Shown piece by piece: positions 27,442 through 36,356 of a DNA stretch of 64,000 nucleotides. Position numbers and translations under genes: made by a program. The number at the start of each line of letters is the position of its first letter. Within the stretch, counting starts at the first letter, position 1. The notes beneath the pieces are model-generated. The model saw only the letters and a program-made list of their open reading frames with translations, had not been told where the DNA came from and did not search any database. Source of the stretch: JAABQG01 sp963726365 (lineage in GTDB: Bacteria; Pseudomonadota; Gammaproteobacteria; Burkholderiales; Burkholderiaceae_C); assembly GCA_963726365.1 (NCBI GenBank), contig CAVSCI010000003.1, forward strand, positions 310,001-374,000. Reading direction: 5' to 3'.

Positions 27442-28208
27442 TTGAACTCGTTTTTCCATTGGCGAAGGGCCGCAAATACGGCGATTTCGTCGTCAGCGGT
27501 GGACTGCCAGTCCTGGACTGCCTGCTTGACGGTGCGCTCTCGGGTTCGCAGAAAGGGGTTGATCTGGAGTTCCACCGACAGGCTCGAGGGCAAGGTGGGC
27601 ATCTGGCGCTCGCGCAAGGCGCGGCATTCGGTCTCGTAATGGATCAAGGCCTGATTGGCAGGCTCCACGGCGCGGGCAAACCTGAGGTTCGACAGCGTGT
27701 ATTCGTGGGTGCAACAGACCCGCGTGGCCCCGGGCAGGGCGGCCAGGGTGTCCAGCGAGGCCAGCATCTGGGCCGGCGTCCCCTCGAAAAGGCGGCCGCA
27801 GCCCCCGGAGAACAGGGTGTCGCCACAAAAAAGCAGCGGAGCGCCGTCCACGTCGGCGGCATAGAACGCGATGTGCCCCGCGGTGTGCCCCGGGACGTCA
27901 AGCACCGCGAAGTCAATGCCCAGCGCCGTCACGGTGTCGCCGTCCTTGAGCGGAATCAAGGGCGCTGGAATGCGCTCGCGCGCGGGGCCATAGACCGTGG
28001 CGCCGGTGGCCTCGCGCAGTTCCTGCACCCCGCCGGTGTGGTCGGGGTGGTGGTGCGTGACTAGAATTGCGGCCAGTTGCAGCCCGCCGTGCTCCAATGC
28101 CTGCAGGACGGGTTGGGCATCGCCGGGGTCAACCACCAGCGCACGCCCACCATCGTGCAACAGCCAGATGTAGTTGTCGGCGAAAGCGGGCAGCGCAATG
28201 ATTTTCAT
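27438..28208 (-). CDS. gloB: Hydroxyacylglutathione hydrolase (glyoxalase II)
   Basis: A 256-residue metallo-beta-lactamase-fold enzyme that hydrolyses S-lactoylglutathione in methylglyoxal detoxification. The metal motif is VTHHHPDHTGG (HxHxDH), followed by VPGHTAGHIAFY and LFCGDTLFSGGCGRLFEG. The C-terminal glutathione-binding part has CCTHEYTLSNLRFA and NPFLRTRERTV. Start 28208 gives the conserved MKIIALPAFADNYIW N-terminus. The start codon overlaps, on the opposite strand, the first possible start of the methyltransferase gene. Confidence 0.95.
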   Translation of the reverse strand: MKIIALPAFADNYIWLLHDGGRALVVDPGDAQPVLQALEHGGLQLAAILVTHHHPDHTGGVQELREATGATVYGPARERIPAPLIPLKDGDTVTALGIDFAVLDVPGHTAGHIAFYAADVDGAPLLFCGDTLFSGGCGRLFEGTPAQMLASLDTLAALPGATRVCCTHEYTLSNLRFARAVEPANQALIHYETECRALRERQMPTLPSSLSVELQINPFLRTRERTVKQAVQDWQSTADDEIAVFAALRQWKNEFK

Positions 28209-28239
28209 GGAGTCCCGAATTATAGGAAGCACATCAGGT

Positions 28240-29040
28240 TTGCATGAATGGGGCCAGACGCCACCCGGCCAGTACCTGCTCGCCTGGGAGCAGGCGCAGC
28301 ATGAGCAGGCCTTGGCCGACATTTTCGGCTACCACGCAGTTCAGCTCGGCATGGCCGACCTGGACGCGTTGCAAACCAACCGGATGCCGCACCGCTGGCT
28401 GGCGCTGGACACCCCAGGTGTTGCGGACATCGGCCCGCCCGGTGCCGCGCCGCAAGCGCGGCGGCTGGCCCTCAGGACGGACTTCGCAGCCCTGCCTTTT
28501 CCGACTGCCAGTCTGGATCTGGTGGTGCTGCCCCACACACTGGAACTTAACGCCGACCCGCACGCCACATTGCGCGAGGTGGACCGGGTGCTGGTGCCCG
28601 AGGGGCGCGTGGTGATCTGTGGCATGAACCCGGCCAGTCTCTGGGGGTTGCGTCAGCGGCGCGCCCACCTGTTGCGTCGTCTGGGATTGGGCGAGCTGTA
28701 TTTGCCCGACGCCGGCGAGTTCATCGGCTACTGGCGACTGCGCGACTGGTTGCGACTGCTGAATTTCGAGGTCGAATCCAGCCGGTTTGGCTGCTATCGC
28801 CCGGCCGCACGTTCCGAAAAATGGCTCAGGCGTTTTGAGTGGATGGACCGCGCCGGTGAACGCTGGTGGCCGATTTTTGGCGCGGCGTACTTCATCGTCG
28901 CGGTCAAGCGTGTGCACGGCATGAAGCTGTTGAGCCCGGCCTGGAAGCCTGCCAGGTCCATTGCAAATGCTCCTGCATCTGTAGCTAACTATCACCGTCC
29001 GACGCTGGACTCATCGGGAAAAAGCCTTGAATCACATTGA
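28240..29040 (+). CDS. SAM-dependent methyltransferase (class I, UbiE/DUF-type)
   Basis: About 266 residues from TTG 28240, which has AGGAAG ten bases upstream; ATG 28207 is the alternative and would overlap the gloB start codon. The N-terminus TPPGQYLLAWEQAQ is typical of the small methyltransferase located beside gloB and rnhA in betaproteobacteria. The SAM fold shows as LPFPTASLDLVVLPHTLEL and LREVDRVLVPEGRVVICGMN; the glycine-rich loop is degenerate. The last 25 residues or so are encoded by a copy of the dispersed repeat and are unlike the family. Substrate unknown. Confidence 0.82.
   Translation: MHEWGQTPPGQYLLAWEQAQHEQALADIFGYHAVQLGMADLDALQTNRMPHRWLALDTPGVADIGPPGAAPQARRLALRTDFAALPFPTASLDLVVLPHTLELNADPHATLREVDRVLVPEGRVVICGMNPASLWGLRQRRAHLLRRLGLGELYLPDAGEFIGYWRLRDWLRLLNFEVESSRFGCYRPAARSEKWLRRFEWMDRAGERWWPIFGAAYFIVAVKRVHGMKLLSPAWKPARSIANAPASVANYHRPTLDSSGKSLESH
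28972..29030 (+). repeat. Dispersed ~50 bp repeat, copy 5 (3' end of methyltransferase gene)
   Basis: Contains CTGTAGCTAACTATCACC, CGACGCTGGAC and AAAAAGCCTT. It encodes the last 20 or so methyltransferase residues (from SIANAPASVANYHRP onward) and abuts the rnhA TTG start. Confidence 0.6.
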
Positions 29041-29476
29041 AATCCACACCGATGGCGCGTGCAAGGGCAATCCGGGGCCCGGCGGCTGGGGCGTGTTGCT
29101 GAAGTCCGGTGCCACCGAAAAGGAGCTCTTTGGTGGTGAATTGGTCACGACCAACAACCGCATGGAGCTGACCGCGGTGATCGAGGCGCTGGCGGCGCTC
29201 AAGCGTCCCTGCAAGGTGGCGCTCTACCTGGACAGTGAATACGTGCGCAAGGGCATCACCGAGTGGATCCATGGATGGAAAGCGCGTGGCTGGCGCACGG
29301 CGGCGAAGCAACCGGTCAAGAACGTCGATCTGTGGCAGCGGCTCGATGAGGCGGTCTCAAGCTCGGGCCATCACATCGCCTGGCACTGGGTCAAGGGCCA
29401 TGCCGGTCATCCTGGCAACGAGCGTGCCGATGCGCTCGCCAACAAGGGCGTGGACCAGGTGCTGGACCGGGGCTGA
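29027..29476 (+). CDS. rnhA: Ribonuclease HI
   Basis: A 149-residue enzyme that cleaves RNA in RNA-DNA hybrids. The four catalytic carboxylates are recognisable: D in EIHTDGACKGNPGPGGWG, E in NNRMELTAVIEAL, D in ALYLDSEYVRKGI and D in GNERADALANKG. The basic handle region WIHGWKARGWRT is present, and the length is normal. TTG 29027 overlaps the methyltransferase stop by 14 bases. Confidence 0.96.
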   Translation: MNHIEIHTDGACKGNPGPGGWGVLLKSGATEKELFGGELVTTNNRMELTAVIEALAALKRPCKVALYLDSEYVRKGITEWIHGWKARGWRTAAKQPVKNVDLWQRLDEAVSSSGHHIAWHWVKGHAGHPGNERADALANKGVDQVLDRG

Positions 29477-29647
29477 CCTGGCGGGAGCACTGTAAAGATC
29501 AGGTAAATTCATGCGGGAAAAGGCGGGATTTGTGCGGGGACGATGGCCTCTGCCGTCCATGCAATCCGTGTCGGATGCTACATTCCAGAGCCAAGTCGTA
29601 TGACGACTTTCCAATTGCCTTAACGAACCAGCGTGGCCGAAGAATTC

Positions 29648-31078
29648 ATGGCATCCAAAGCGATTTATGTCACTGTCGCCGTCGTCGGCATTGCCGCTGC
29701 ATCGGGCGCAGCGTGGTGGATTCAGAACAAGCCTGGCGCCGGAAATCCGGAAGTCACGGTGAGCACGGCGGGCGGATCCCCTGGCACAGCGGCACCGCAG
29801 GCGGGGGCCAGTGCTGCGGGCGCGGGCCGTCCGGTTGCGGTGGAGGTGGCGCGTGTCGAGCTGTCCCGGCTCACCGACGATACGCAGGCGGTTGGCAGCC
29901 TGCGTTCGCGTCAGGGTGTGGTCTTGCGCCCCGAGGTCAGCGGGCGCATCACCCAGCTCAATTTCCGTGATGGCGAGCGCGTGCGCAAGGGTCAGTTGCT
30001 GGTGCAGTTTGACGACCAGTTGCCGGCGGCCCAGCTCAAGCAGAGCCAGGCTGAGCTGTCCATTGCAACTGCCAATCACAAGCGCAATCAGGAGCTGCTG
30101 GCGCAAAATTTCATCAGCCAGCGCTCGGTCGAGGAAAGCGCGGCCAATCTGGAAGTAGCCCAGGCCAAGCTGGCCCTGGCCCAGGCCACGCTGGCGCGCC
30201 TGAAGGTGATAGCGCCGTTCGACGGCATTGCCGGCATCCGCACCGTGAACCAGGGTGACTACCTCAAGGATGGCGCCGACATTGTCAATATCGAGGACAT
30301 CGATGCGGTCTATGTGGACTTCCGGCTACCCGAGCGTTTCCAGTCCAAAGTCAAAAAAGGCCAGAGCGCCACGGTCGATCTCGATGCCTTGCCGGGTCGC
30401 AAGTACACGGCGCTGATTCAGGCGGTCGATCCCCTGGTCGATACCAATGGCCGTTCGGTCGGCGTGCGCGCCTGCATCGACAACCGCCAGCTGCAACTGC
30501 GCCCCGGCATGTTTGCCCGGGTGACCGCGGTGTTCGGCGTGCGCGACAACGCCAAGGTCGTGCCGGAAGAGGCGATTGTTCCGCAGGGCCAGAAGGCCTA
30601 TGTGATCAAGGTGGTCGACGGGCCGGAAAAGGACAGCAAGCTGTCCCAGCGGGTCGAAGTGAAAGTCGGCATCCGCCGCCCGGGTCGGGTGGAGATCGTC
30701 GAGGGCCTGAATGAAGGCGACACCGTGGTGATCGCCGGCCAGCAGCGCATCCAGAAGGATGGCTCCGCACTGCGTATCCTGGAGGTCAATCGTCCGCGCG
30801 GCGAGGGCGCCGCAGCCGGTGCACCGGGTGCTGCGATGGCCGCCGCGTCCTCTGCAGGCCCTGTGCCGGCAGCCTCAGCAGCGGCAATGCCGGCCAGCGC
30901 AACGCTGGCTGTCGCCGCGCCGGTCAAGCCGGCCAGCTCTGCCAAGGCGATCGAAGGGCCGAACCCCTGCCTGGTGGACCTGGCCGGCGTTGCGCCACGG
31001 CGCGGGGAAGGCGGCAAATCTGGCGCCGATGCGACGGCGCGCAAAAGCGGGTTGCCTGGCGCAGCGGCGAAATTCTGA
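29648..31078 (+). CDS. RND efflux membrane fusion protein (AcrA/MdtA-like)
   Basis: A 476-residue periplasmic adaptor. The N-terminal anchor is AIYVTVAVVGIAAASGAAWW. The lipoyl/hairpin halves have VGSLRSRQGVVLRPEVSGRI and LARLKVIAPFDGIAGI, with an alpha-helical hairpin between (about residues 110-180). Beta-barrel and membrane-proximal domains follow to about residue 395. The last 80 residues are an Ala/Pro-rich low-complexity tail. ATG 29648 is taken; GTG 29633 is in frame. It pairs with the RND pump 79 bases downstream; no TolC-like gene is present here. Confidence 0.9.
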   Translation: MASKAIYVTVAVVGIAAASGAAWWIQNKPGAGNPEVTVSTAGGSPGTAAPQAGASAAGAGRPVAVEVARVELSRLTDDTQAVGSLRSRQGVVLRPEVSGRITQLNFRDGERVRKGQLLVQFDDQLPAAQLKQSQAELSIATANHKRNQELLAQNFISQRSVEESAANLEVAQAKLALAQATLARLKVIAPFDGIAGIRTVNQGDYLKDGADIVNIEDIDAVYVDFRLPERFQSKVKKGQSATVDLDALPGRKYTALIQAVDPLVDTNGRSVGVRACIDNRQLQLRPGMFARVTAVFGVRDNAKVVPEEAIVPQGQKAYVIKVVDGPEKDSKLSQRVEVKVGIRRPGRVEIVEGLNEGDTVVIAGQQRIQKDGSALRILEVNRPRGEGAAAGAPGAAMAAASSAGPVPAASAAAMPASATLAVAAPVKPASSAKAIEGPNPCLVDLAGVAPRRGEGGKSGADATARKSGLPGAAAKF

Positions 31079-31086
31079 GTTCCCCA

Positions 31087-31147
31087 TGAGAACTTGCGGG
31101 ACAGACCCAGAGTTGAACGCAGTGAACTTTGCTCTGACCTCAACCAT
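31087..31147 (-). repeat. REP-like repeat, copy A (between the RND genes)
   Basis: On the minus strand it reads GTTGAGGTCAGAGCAAAG, then TTCACTGCG and GGGTCTGTCCCGCAAG. The copies at 60412 and 60474 have the same blocks. The outer GGxCAGA/TCTGTCCC ends are complementary, so it can fold. Confidence 0.75.
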
Positions 31148-31157
31148 TTAGAAGACC

Positions 31158-34100
31158 ATGAAACTCGCCGAACTGTCGATTCGTCGCCCCGTGTTCGCGA
31201 CGGTGCTGTCCCTGCTGGTCGTGCTGATCGGCCTGGTGAGCTTCACCAAGCTGTCGATCCGCGAATATCCGAAGATCGATGAACCCGTGGTGACCGTCAG
31301 CGTCAGGTATGCCGGGGCATCCGCCGAGGTGATGGAGTCGCAGGTCACCAAGCCACTGGAGGACTCGATTGCCGGCATTGACGCGGTCGATGTGATCACC
31401 TCGATCAGCCGTGCCGAACAGACGCAGATCTCGGTGCGTTTCCGGCTCGAAAAAGACGCCGACACCGCCGCCGCCGAGGTCCGCGACCGCACTTCGCGCG
31501 TGCGCAACAAGCTGCCGCAGGCGGTGGAAGAGCCGGTCATCGCGAAAGTCGAGGCCGATGCCTTCCCCGTGATCTGGTTGTCCTTCACGAGCGAGACCAT
31601 GACCGGGCTGCAGATCAACGACCTGGTCAACCGCATTGTCAAGCCGCGCCTGCAGACCGTCACCGGCGCGGCGGATGTACGGATTTTTGGCGAACGCAAG
31701 TACGCCATGCGCGTCTGGCTCGACCCCGACAAGCTGGCCGCCTACAAGCTGACCACTCAGGACGCCGAGGACGCGATCCGCCGCAGCAACCTGGAAGTGC
31801 CCGCCGGGCGCATCGAGTCGACCCAGCGCGAGTTCAGCGTCACCTCGCAGACCGATCTGTCACGCCCGGCCCAGTTCTCCGACATCATCATCAAGAACGC
31901 CAACGGGTTTCCGGTGCGCATCCGCGACGTGGGGCGCGTGGAGGAGGCTGCGGCCGACGAGCGCAGCGGCTCGCGGCTCAACGGCAAGGTCGCCATCACC
32001 GCCGGCGTGATCCGCCAGGCGACGGCCAATCCGCTGGAGTTGAGCAAAGGGGTGCGCGCCATGATCCCCAAGCTGATCGCCGACCTGCCGCCCGGCATCT
32101 CGATCGACGTGGCCAACGACAACTCGGTGTTCATCGACAAGTCGATCAGGAGCGTGTTCCAGACCATTCTCGAGGCCATCGTGCTGGTCGCCCTGGTGAT
32201 CTTTGTCTTCCTGCGCACGGTGCGCGCATCCATCATTCCGATCATCACGATCCCGGTGTGCCTGGTGGGCACCTTTGCCCTCATGGCGCTGGCCGGCTTC
32301 ACCATCAACACGCTAACACTGCTGGCGCTGGTGCTGGCGATCGGGCTGGTCGTGGACGACGCCATCGTGGTGCTGGAGAACATCTACCGGCATATCGAGG
32401 AAGGCATGGACCCGTTCTCGGCATCGATCAAAGGCGTGCGGGAAGTAGCCTTTGCCGTGGTCGCCATGACGCTGACGCTGGTCGCCGTGTATGCGCCGCT
32501 GGCTTTCACACCCGGGCGCACCGGCAGGCTGTTCATCGAGTTCGCGTTGGCACTGGCCGGCGCGGTGGCGGTCTCGGGCTTCATTGCGCTGACGCTGTCG
32601 CCCATGATGTGCTCGCTGCTGCTGCGGCACAACCCGAACCCGTCCTGGTTTGACAGCCACATGGAGCGCTGGCTCGACGCCTTGACCGCCGGCTACCAGC
32701 GCGTGCTGACCTGGCTGGTGACCACCCGTTACGACCCCGGCAAGTCGCGGCTTGGTGCCAGTCATTCGCTGCGCCGCAGGGTGCTGGACGCCCGCTGGAT
32801 CGTGATTGGCGTGATGCTGCTCTCGGGCGTGGGCATCGCGATCGTGCTGCCCGGCATGAAACGCGAGCTTTCTCCGCTGGAAGACCGCGGCCAGGTGCTG
32901 GCGGTGGTCACGGCGCCGGATGGCGCGACGCTGGACTACACCAACCGCTACGTGGGTGCGATCGAGCGGATGGGGCAGCCTTACAAGGAGTTCGACCGAA
33001 TTTTTGTGTCCTCGGGCAACCCCACGGTGTCGCAGGCCAACGTGTTTTTCCGCGCGGTTGACTGGGATCTGCGCAGTCGCTCTATCCTGGATGTGGCCCG
33101 CGAACTGCAGCCCAAGCTGGCCAGTTTGCCGGGTGTGACCGCGTTTCCGATCACGCCGCCCTCACTCGGGCAGGGCTTTCGGGAGCGTCCGGTGAATTTT
33201 GTGCTGATCACCACCGACAGCTACCAGAACCTTTCGACGGTGACCCGGCAGTTCATGGACGAGATCGCCAAAAACCCGGGCATCGTGAGCGCCGACATCG
33301 ACCTGCGGCTGAACAAGCCGGAACTCAAGATCGATGTGAACCGGGAGAAGGCGGCCGATCTGGGCGTCAGCGTCGACGTAGTGGCGCGCGCCATCGAGAC
33401 CATGCTGGGCGGCCGCCAGGTCACGCGCTACAAGCGCGAGGGCGACCAGTTCGACGTGATCGTGCAGACCCAGGCGACGGGACGTGACACGCCCGACGAC
33501 GTCGAGAAGATTTTCGTGCGCGGACGCAATGACACGATGATCCCGCTGGCCTCGCTTGTGACCGTGCGCGAATCGGTGGCGCCACGTGAACTGAACCACT
33601 TCAGCCAGCGCCGTTCGGTGTCGATCACGGCCAATCTCGCGGCCGACTATTCGCTGGGCCAGGCGCTGGATTTCCTGGATGCCACCGCCGCGAAGGTCCT
33701 CAAGCCGGGCTACACCACCGACCTCAACGGCACCTCGCGCGAGTTCCGCAACTCCCAGGGCGCCCTGGGGATCGTGTTTGTACTCGCGCTGCTTTTCATC
33801 TTCCTGGTGCTGGCGGCCCAGTTCGAGAGCTTCATCGATCCGCTGGTGATCATGCTGTCGGTGCCTCTTTCGATGATCGGTGCCTTGCTGGCGTTGAAGT
33901 GGTCCGGGGGATCGCTCAACGTGTATTCGCAGATTGGCCTGATCACTCTGGTCGGACTGATCACCAAGCACGGCATCCTCATCGTGGAGTTCACCAATCA
34001 ATTGCGCGAGCACGGCATGGACATGACCTCGGCCCTGGTCAAGGGGGCTTCCCAGCGTCTTCGCCCGATCCTGATGACCACGGGGGCCATGGTGCTGGGC

Positions 34101-34316
34101 GCCATTCCGCTGGCATTTGCGCACGGCGCGGGATCGGAGAGCCGCCAGCAGATCGGCTGGGTCATCGTGGGCGGCATGACGCTGGGCACCTTGCTGACCA
34201 TCTTCGTGGTGCCCACCATGTACACGCTGTTCGCGCGCCAGTCGGTGCCCGGCCCAATCACCACTGAAGCGCTCGACAATGCGCCGCTGTCGCACGGCGA
34301 ACTCGTGGCAAAGTAG
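31158..34316 (+). CDS. RND multidrug efflux pump, HAE1 family (AcrB/MdtB-like)
   Basis: A 1052-residue proton-driven inner-membrane pump with 12 transmembrane helices and two large periplasmic loops. The start LAELSIRRPVFATVLSLLVV is the canonical first helix. The proton-relay aspartates in helix 4 lie in LAIGLVVDDAIVVLENIYRH (near residues 399-400). LITKHGILIVEFTNQLREHG in the second half carries the conserved lysine of the relay. The sequence PTVSQANVFFRAVDW is in the pore domain. It forms a tripartite pump with the adaptor gene upstream. Substrate cannot be read from sequence. Confidence 0.95.
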   Translation: MKLAELSIRRPVFATVLSLLVVLIGLVSFTKLSIREYPKIDEPVVTVSVRYAGASAEVMESQVTKPLEDSIAGIDAVDVITSISRAEQTQISVRFRLEKDADTAAAEVRDRTSRVRNKLPQAVEEPVIAKVEADAFPVIWLSFTSETMTGLQINDLVNRIVKPRLQTVTGAADVRIFGERKYAMRVWLDPDKLAAYKLTTQDAEDAIRRSNLEVPAGRIESTQREFSVTSQTDLSRPAQFSDIIIKNANGFPVRIRDVGRVEEAAADERSGSRLNGKVAITAGVIRQATANPLELSKGVRAMIPKLIADLPPGISIDVANDNSVFIDKSIRSVFQTILEAIVLVALVIFVFLRTVRASIIPIITIPVCLVGTFALMALAGFTINTLTLLALVLAIGLVVDDAIVVLENIYRHIEEGMDPFSASIKGVREVAFAVVAMTLTLVAVYAPLAFTPGRTGRLFIEFALALAGAVAVSGFIALTLSPMMCSLLLRHNPNPSWFDSHMERWLDALTAGYQRVLTWLVTTRYDPGKSRLGASHSLRRRVLDARWIVIGVMLLSGVGIAIVLPGMKRELSPLEDRGQVLAVVTAPDGATLDYTNRYVGAIERMGQPYKEFDRIFVSSGNPTVSQANVFFRAVDWDLRSRSILDVARELQPKLASLPGVTAFPITPPSLGQGFRERPVNFVLITTDSYQNLSTVTRQFMDEIAKNPGIVSADIDLRLNKPELKIDVNREKAADLGVSVDVVARAIETMLGGRQVTRYKREGDQFDVIVQTQATGRDTPDDVEKIFVRGRNDTMIPLASLVTVRESVAPRELNHFSQRRSVSITANLAADYSLGQALDFLDATAAKVLKPGYTTDLNGTSREFRNSQGALGIVFVLALLFIFLVLAAQFESFIDPLVIMLSVPLSMIGALLALKWSGGSLNVYSQIGLITLVGLITKHGILIVEFTNQLREHGMDMTSALVKGASQRLRPILMTTGAMVLGAIPLAFAHGAGSESRQQIGWVIVGGMTLGTLLTIFVVPTMYTLFARQSVPGPITTEALDNAPLSHGELVAK

Positions 34317-34346
34317 CTTGCGGCGCTTGCCCGACGCGTTGACCGC

Positions 34347-36125
34347 TCAGTCCTTGTAGCGTTTCATCACGTATTCGCCGGGCGCCGCGCACAGCACGGC
34401 CTCGGCCGGGATGGCGGCAGCCAGCTGCTTGCGCGACGACCGGGCCGCCAGCCAGCGGTGCCAGGCGGGCCACCAGGAGCCTTCATACGCTGGGGCGCTT
34501 GCGGCCCACTCCTCGGGCTCGATCCAGGGGCCATGCGCCGCCCGTGTGGCCATCTGGTAGCTGCGGTTCGCATGGCCGGGCTCGGAAATGATGCCGGCGT
34601 TGTGTCCGCCGCTGGTCAGCACGAAGGTCATCTCGGCGTCACAGAGGTGGTGCAGCTTGTAGACCGAACGCCAGGGTGAAATGTGGTCGCGCTGGGTTCC
34701 GACCATGAAGACCGGCATGCGGATGTCGCCCAACGACACTGCGCGCCCTTCCACCCGGTAGCTGCTCGTGGCCAGCGCATTGTGCAGGTACAGCGAGGTC
34801 AGGTACTCGTGGTGCATCCGCGCGGGCATGCGGGTGACGTCGGCGTTCCAGGCCATCAGGTCGTTGCGCTGCTCGCGTTCGCCCATGAGGTACTCGCGCA
34901 TGCGCCGGGTCCACACCAGGTCGCGCGAGTGCAGGAACTGGAAGGAGCCCGCCATCTGGTTACCGCTCAGGTAGCCCTTGCCGGTCGTCACGTTGTCGAT
35001 GAAGCCGATCTGGCTTTCGTCGATGAACAGGCCGAGCTCGCCGGGCTCCGAAAAGTCAGTCTGCGCCGCCAGCAGGGTGAGGGTCTTGAGCACCGGCAGG
35101 TCGGTGTGGCCCATGACCCCTTGCGGCCCCGCCTTGGCCAGGGCCGCTGCCGCAATGGCCAGCAGAGTGCCGCCCAGGCAATAGCCCATGGCGTGCACAG
35201 GGACCGGCTTTTCGGCCAGGTCGCCAATCGCCTGAAGGGCGTCGAGCACGCCGAGGCGCAGGTAGTCGTCCATGGTCAGGTCATGGTCCGAGGCCGCCGG
35301 ATTGCACCACGACAGCATGTACACCGTGTGACCCTGGCCGACCAGATAGCGCACCATCGAGTTGTGGGGCGAGAGGTCGAGAATGTAGTACTTCATGATC
35401 CAGGAGGGGATGATGAACACCGGTTCCGGGTGGACCTTGTCGGTCTGGGGCTCGTAGCAGATCAGCTCGATCAGGCGGTTGCGGTACACCACCTGTCCGG
35501 GGGTGACGCCCACGTCCCGGCCCACCTTGAACAGCTTCTGCTGTGCCAGATCGTCTTCGGTGGGCACGCCGGTCACATCGGCGATCAGGTTCTGCAGGCC
35601 CTTGGCCAGGTGGGCGCCCCGGGACGCCACCGCGTCGCGCAGCACCACCGGGTTGGTTGCAAGCCAGTTGGCGGGGGCCATGACGCCGAGCAATTGCCGC
35701 GCAAAAAATTGCGCCAGATCGGCATGGTGGCCCGTCATTCCGGGGACGCGGGTGGCTTCGCGCCAGAACGCTTCGGAATTTCGGAAGCCCGCGCGCACCT
35801 GGCTGAAGGGCCAGGAGGCCCAGGCTTCGTGGCGAAAGCGCGGGTCGTCGTCTGCGGCACCGGCGCCATCGGCGACACCATCCTGGGTCTGCAGGGTGTC
35901 GCGCAGAAGCTGTGTGGCCAGTGCGGCCAGCTCCATCTGGCGCCCCGGCGAGACACCCAGGTGCCAGGCCCAGTCGGCCATCGCAAGCGCGAGCGAAACC
36001 GGCGACAGGCCCCCGGTCAGCGGGGCGGCGGTCGAGTGCACCAGCCGGTCGAGCCGCTGGGTGGGCGTTTCCGGAATCTTGGACGGGGACGCATAGGATG
36101 CTGCGGCTTTGGTGCTTGGGGACAT
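34347..36125 (-). CDS. phaC: Polyhydroxyalkanoate synthase, class I
   Basis: A 592-residue PHA/PHB synthase that polymerises hydroxyacyl-CoA on storage granules. N-terminal domain (about 1-230) contains the LTGGLSPVSLALAMADWAWH and YLLAVNRQ-equivalent region. The alpha/beta-hydrolase domain has PVFIIPSWIMKYYILDLSPH, the lipase-like box GYCLGG with the catalytic cysteine near residue 315, and the C-terminal FVLTSGGHNAGIISEPGH with the catalytic histidine. Start 36125 is preferred; 36173 is in frame. No phaA, phaB or phaR lies in this window. Confidence 0.92.
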   Translation of the reverse strand: MSPSTKAAASYASPSKIPETPTQRLDRLVHSTAAPLTGGLSPVSLALAMADWAWHLGVSPGRQMELAALATQLLRDTLQTQDGVADGAGAADDDPRFRHEAWASWPFSQVRAGFRNSEAFWREATRVPGMTGHHADLAQFFARQLLGVMAPANWLATNPVVLRDAVASRGAHLAKGLQNLIADVTGVPTEDDLAQQKLFKVGRDVGVTPGQVVYRNRLIELICYEPQTDKVHPEPVFIIPSWIMKYYILDLSPHNSMVRYLVGQGHTVYMLSWCNPAASDHDLTMDDYLRLGVLDALQAIGDLAEKPVPVHAMGYCLGGTLLAIAAAALAKAGPQGVMGHTDLPVLKTLTLLAAQTDFSEPGELGLFIDESQIGFIDNVTTGKGYLSGNQMAGSFQFLHSRDLVWTRRMREYLMGEREQRNDLMAWNADVTRMPARMHHEYLTSLYLHNALATSSYRVEGRAVSLGDIRMPVFMVGTQRDHISPWRSVYKLHHLCDAEMTFVLTSGGHNAGIISEPGHANRSYQMATRAAHGPWIEPEEWAASAPAYEGSWWPAWHRWLAARSSRKQLAAAIPAEAVLCAAPGEYVMKRYKD

Positions 36126-36356
36126 GATGTCGGGCCCATTTGGGGTTGTGCGCCGCAAGGCGCCGTCCAACAAGGGCCACCGTCATTGTGAAAGCCGGCG
36201 CGTTGATGTTGATTGATGTCGGTCAAGATCGTGGCAGTTTGCGGGGACTGCGGGCTGCGGTGCTGCGGACTTCATGGTCCGAAGTCCGGCCTGAAGTTCC
36301 CGCGCCAGACTTGATCCAGCGCAAGCGGTTGTTCGACATGCCGCCTAGCATGCAAC

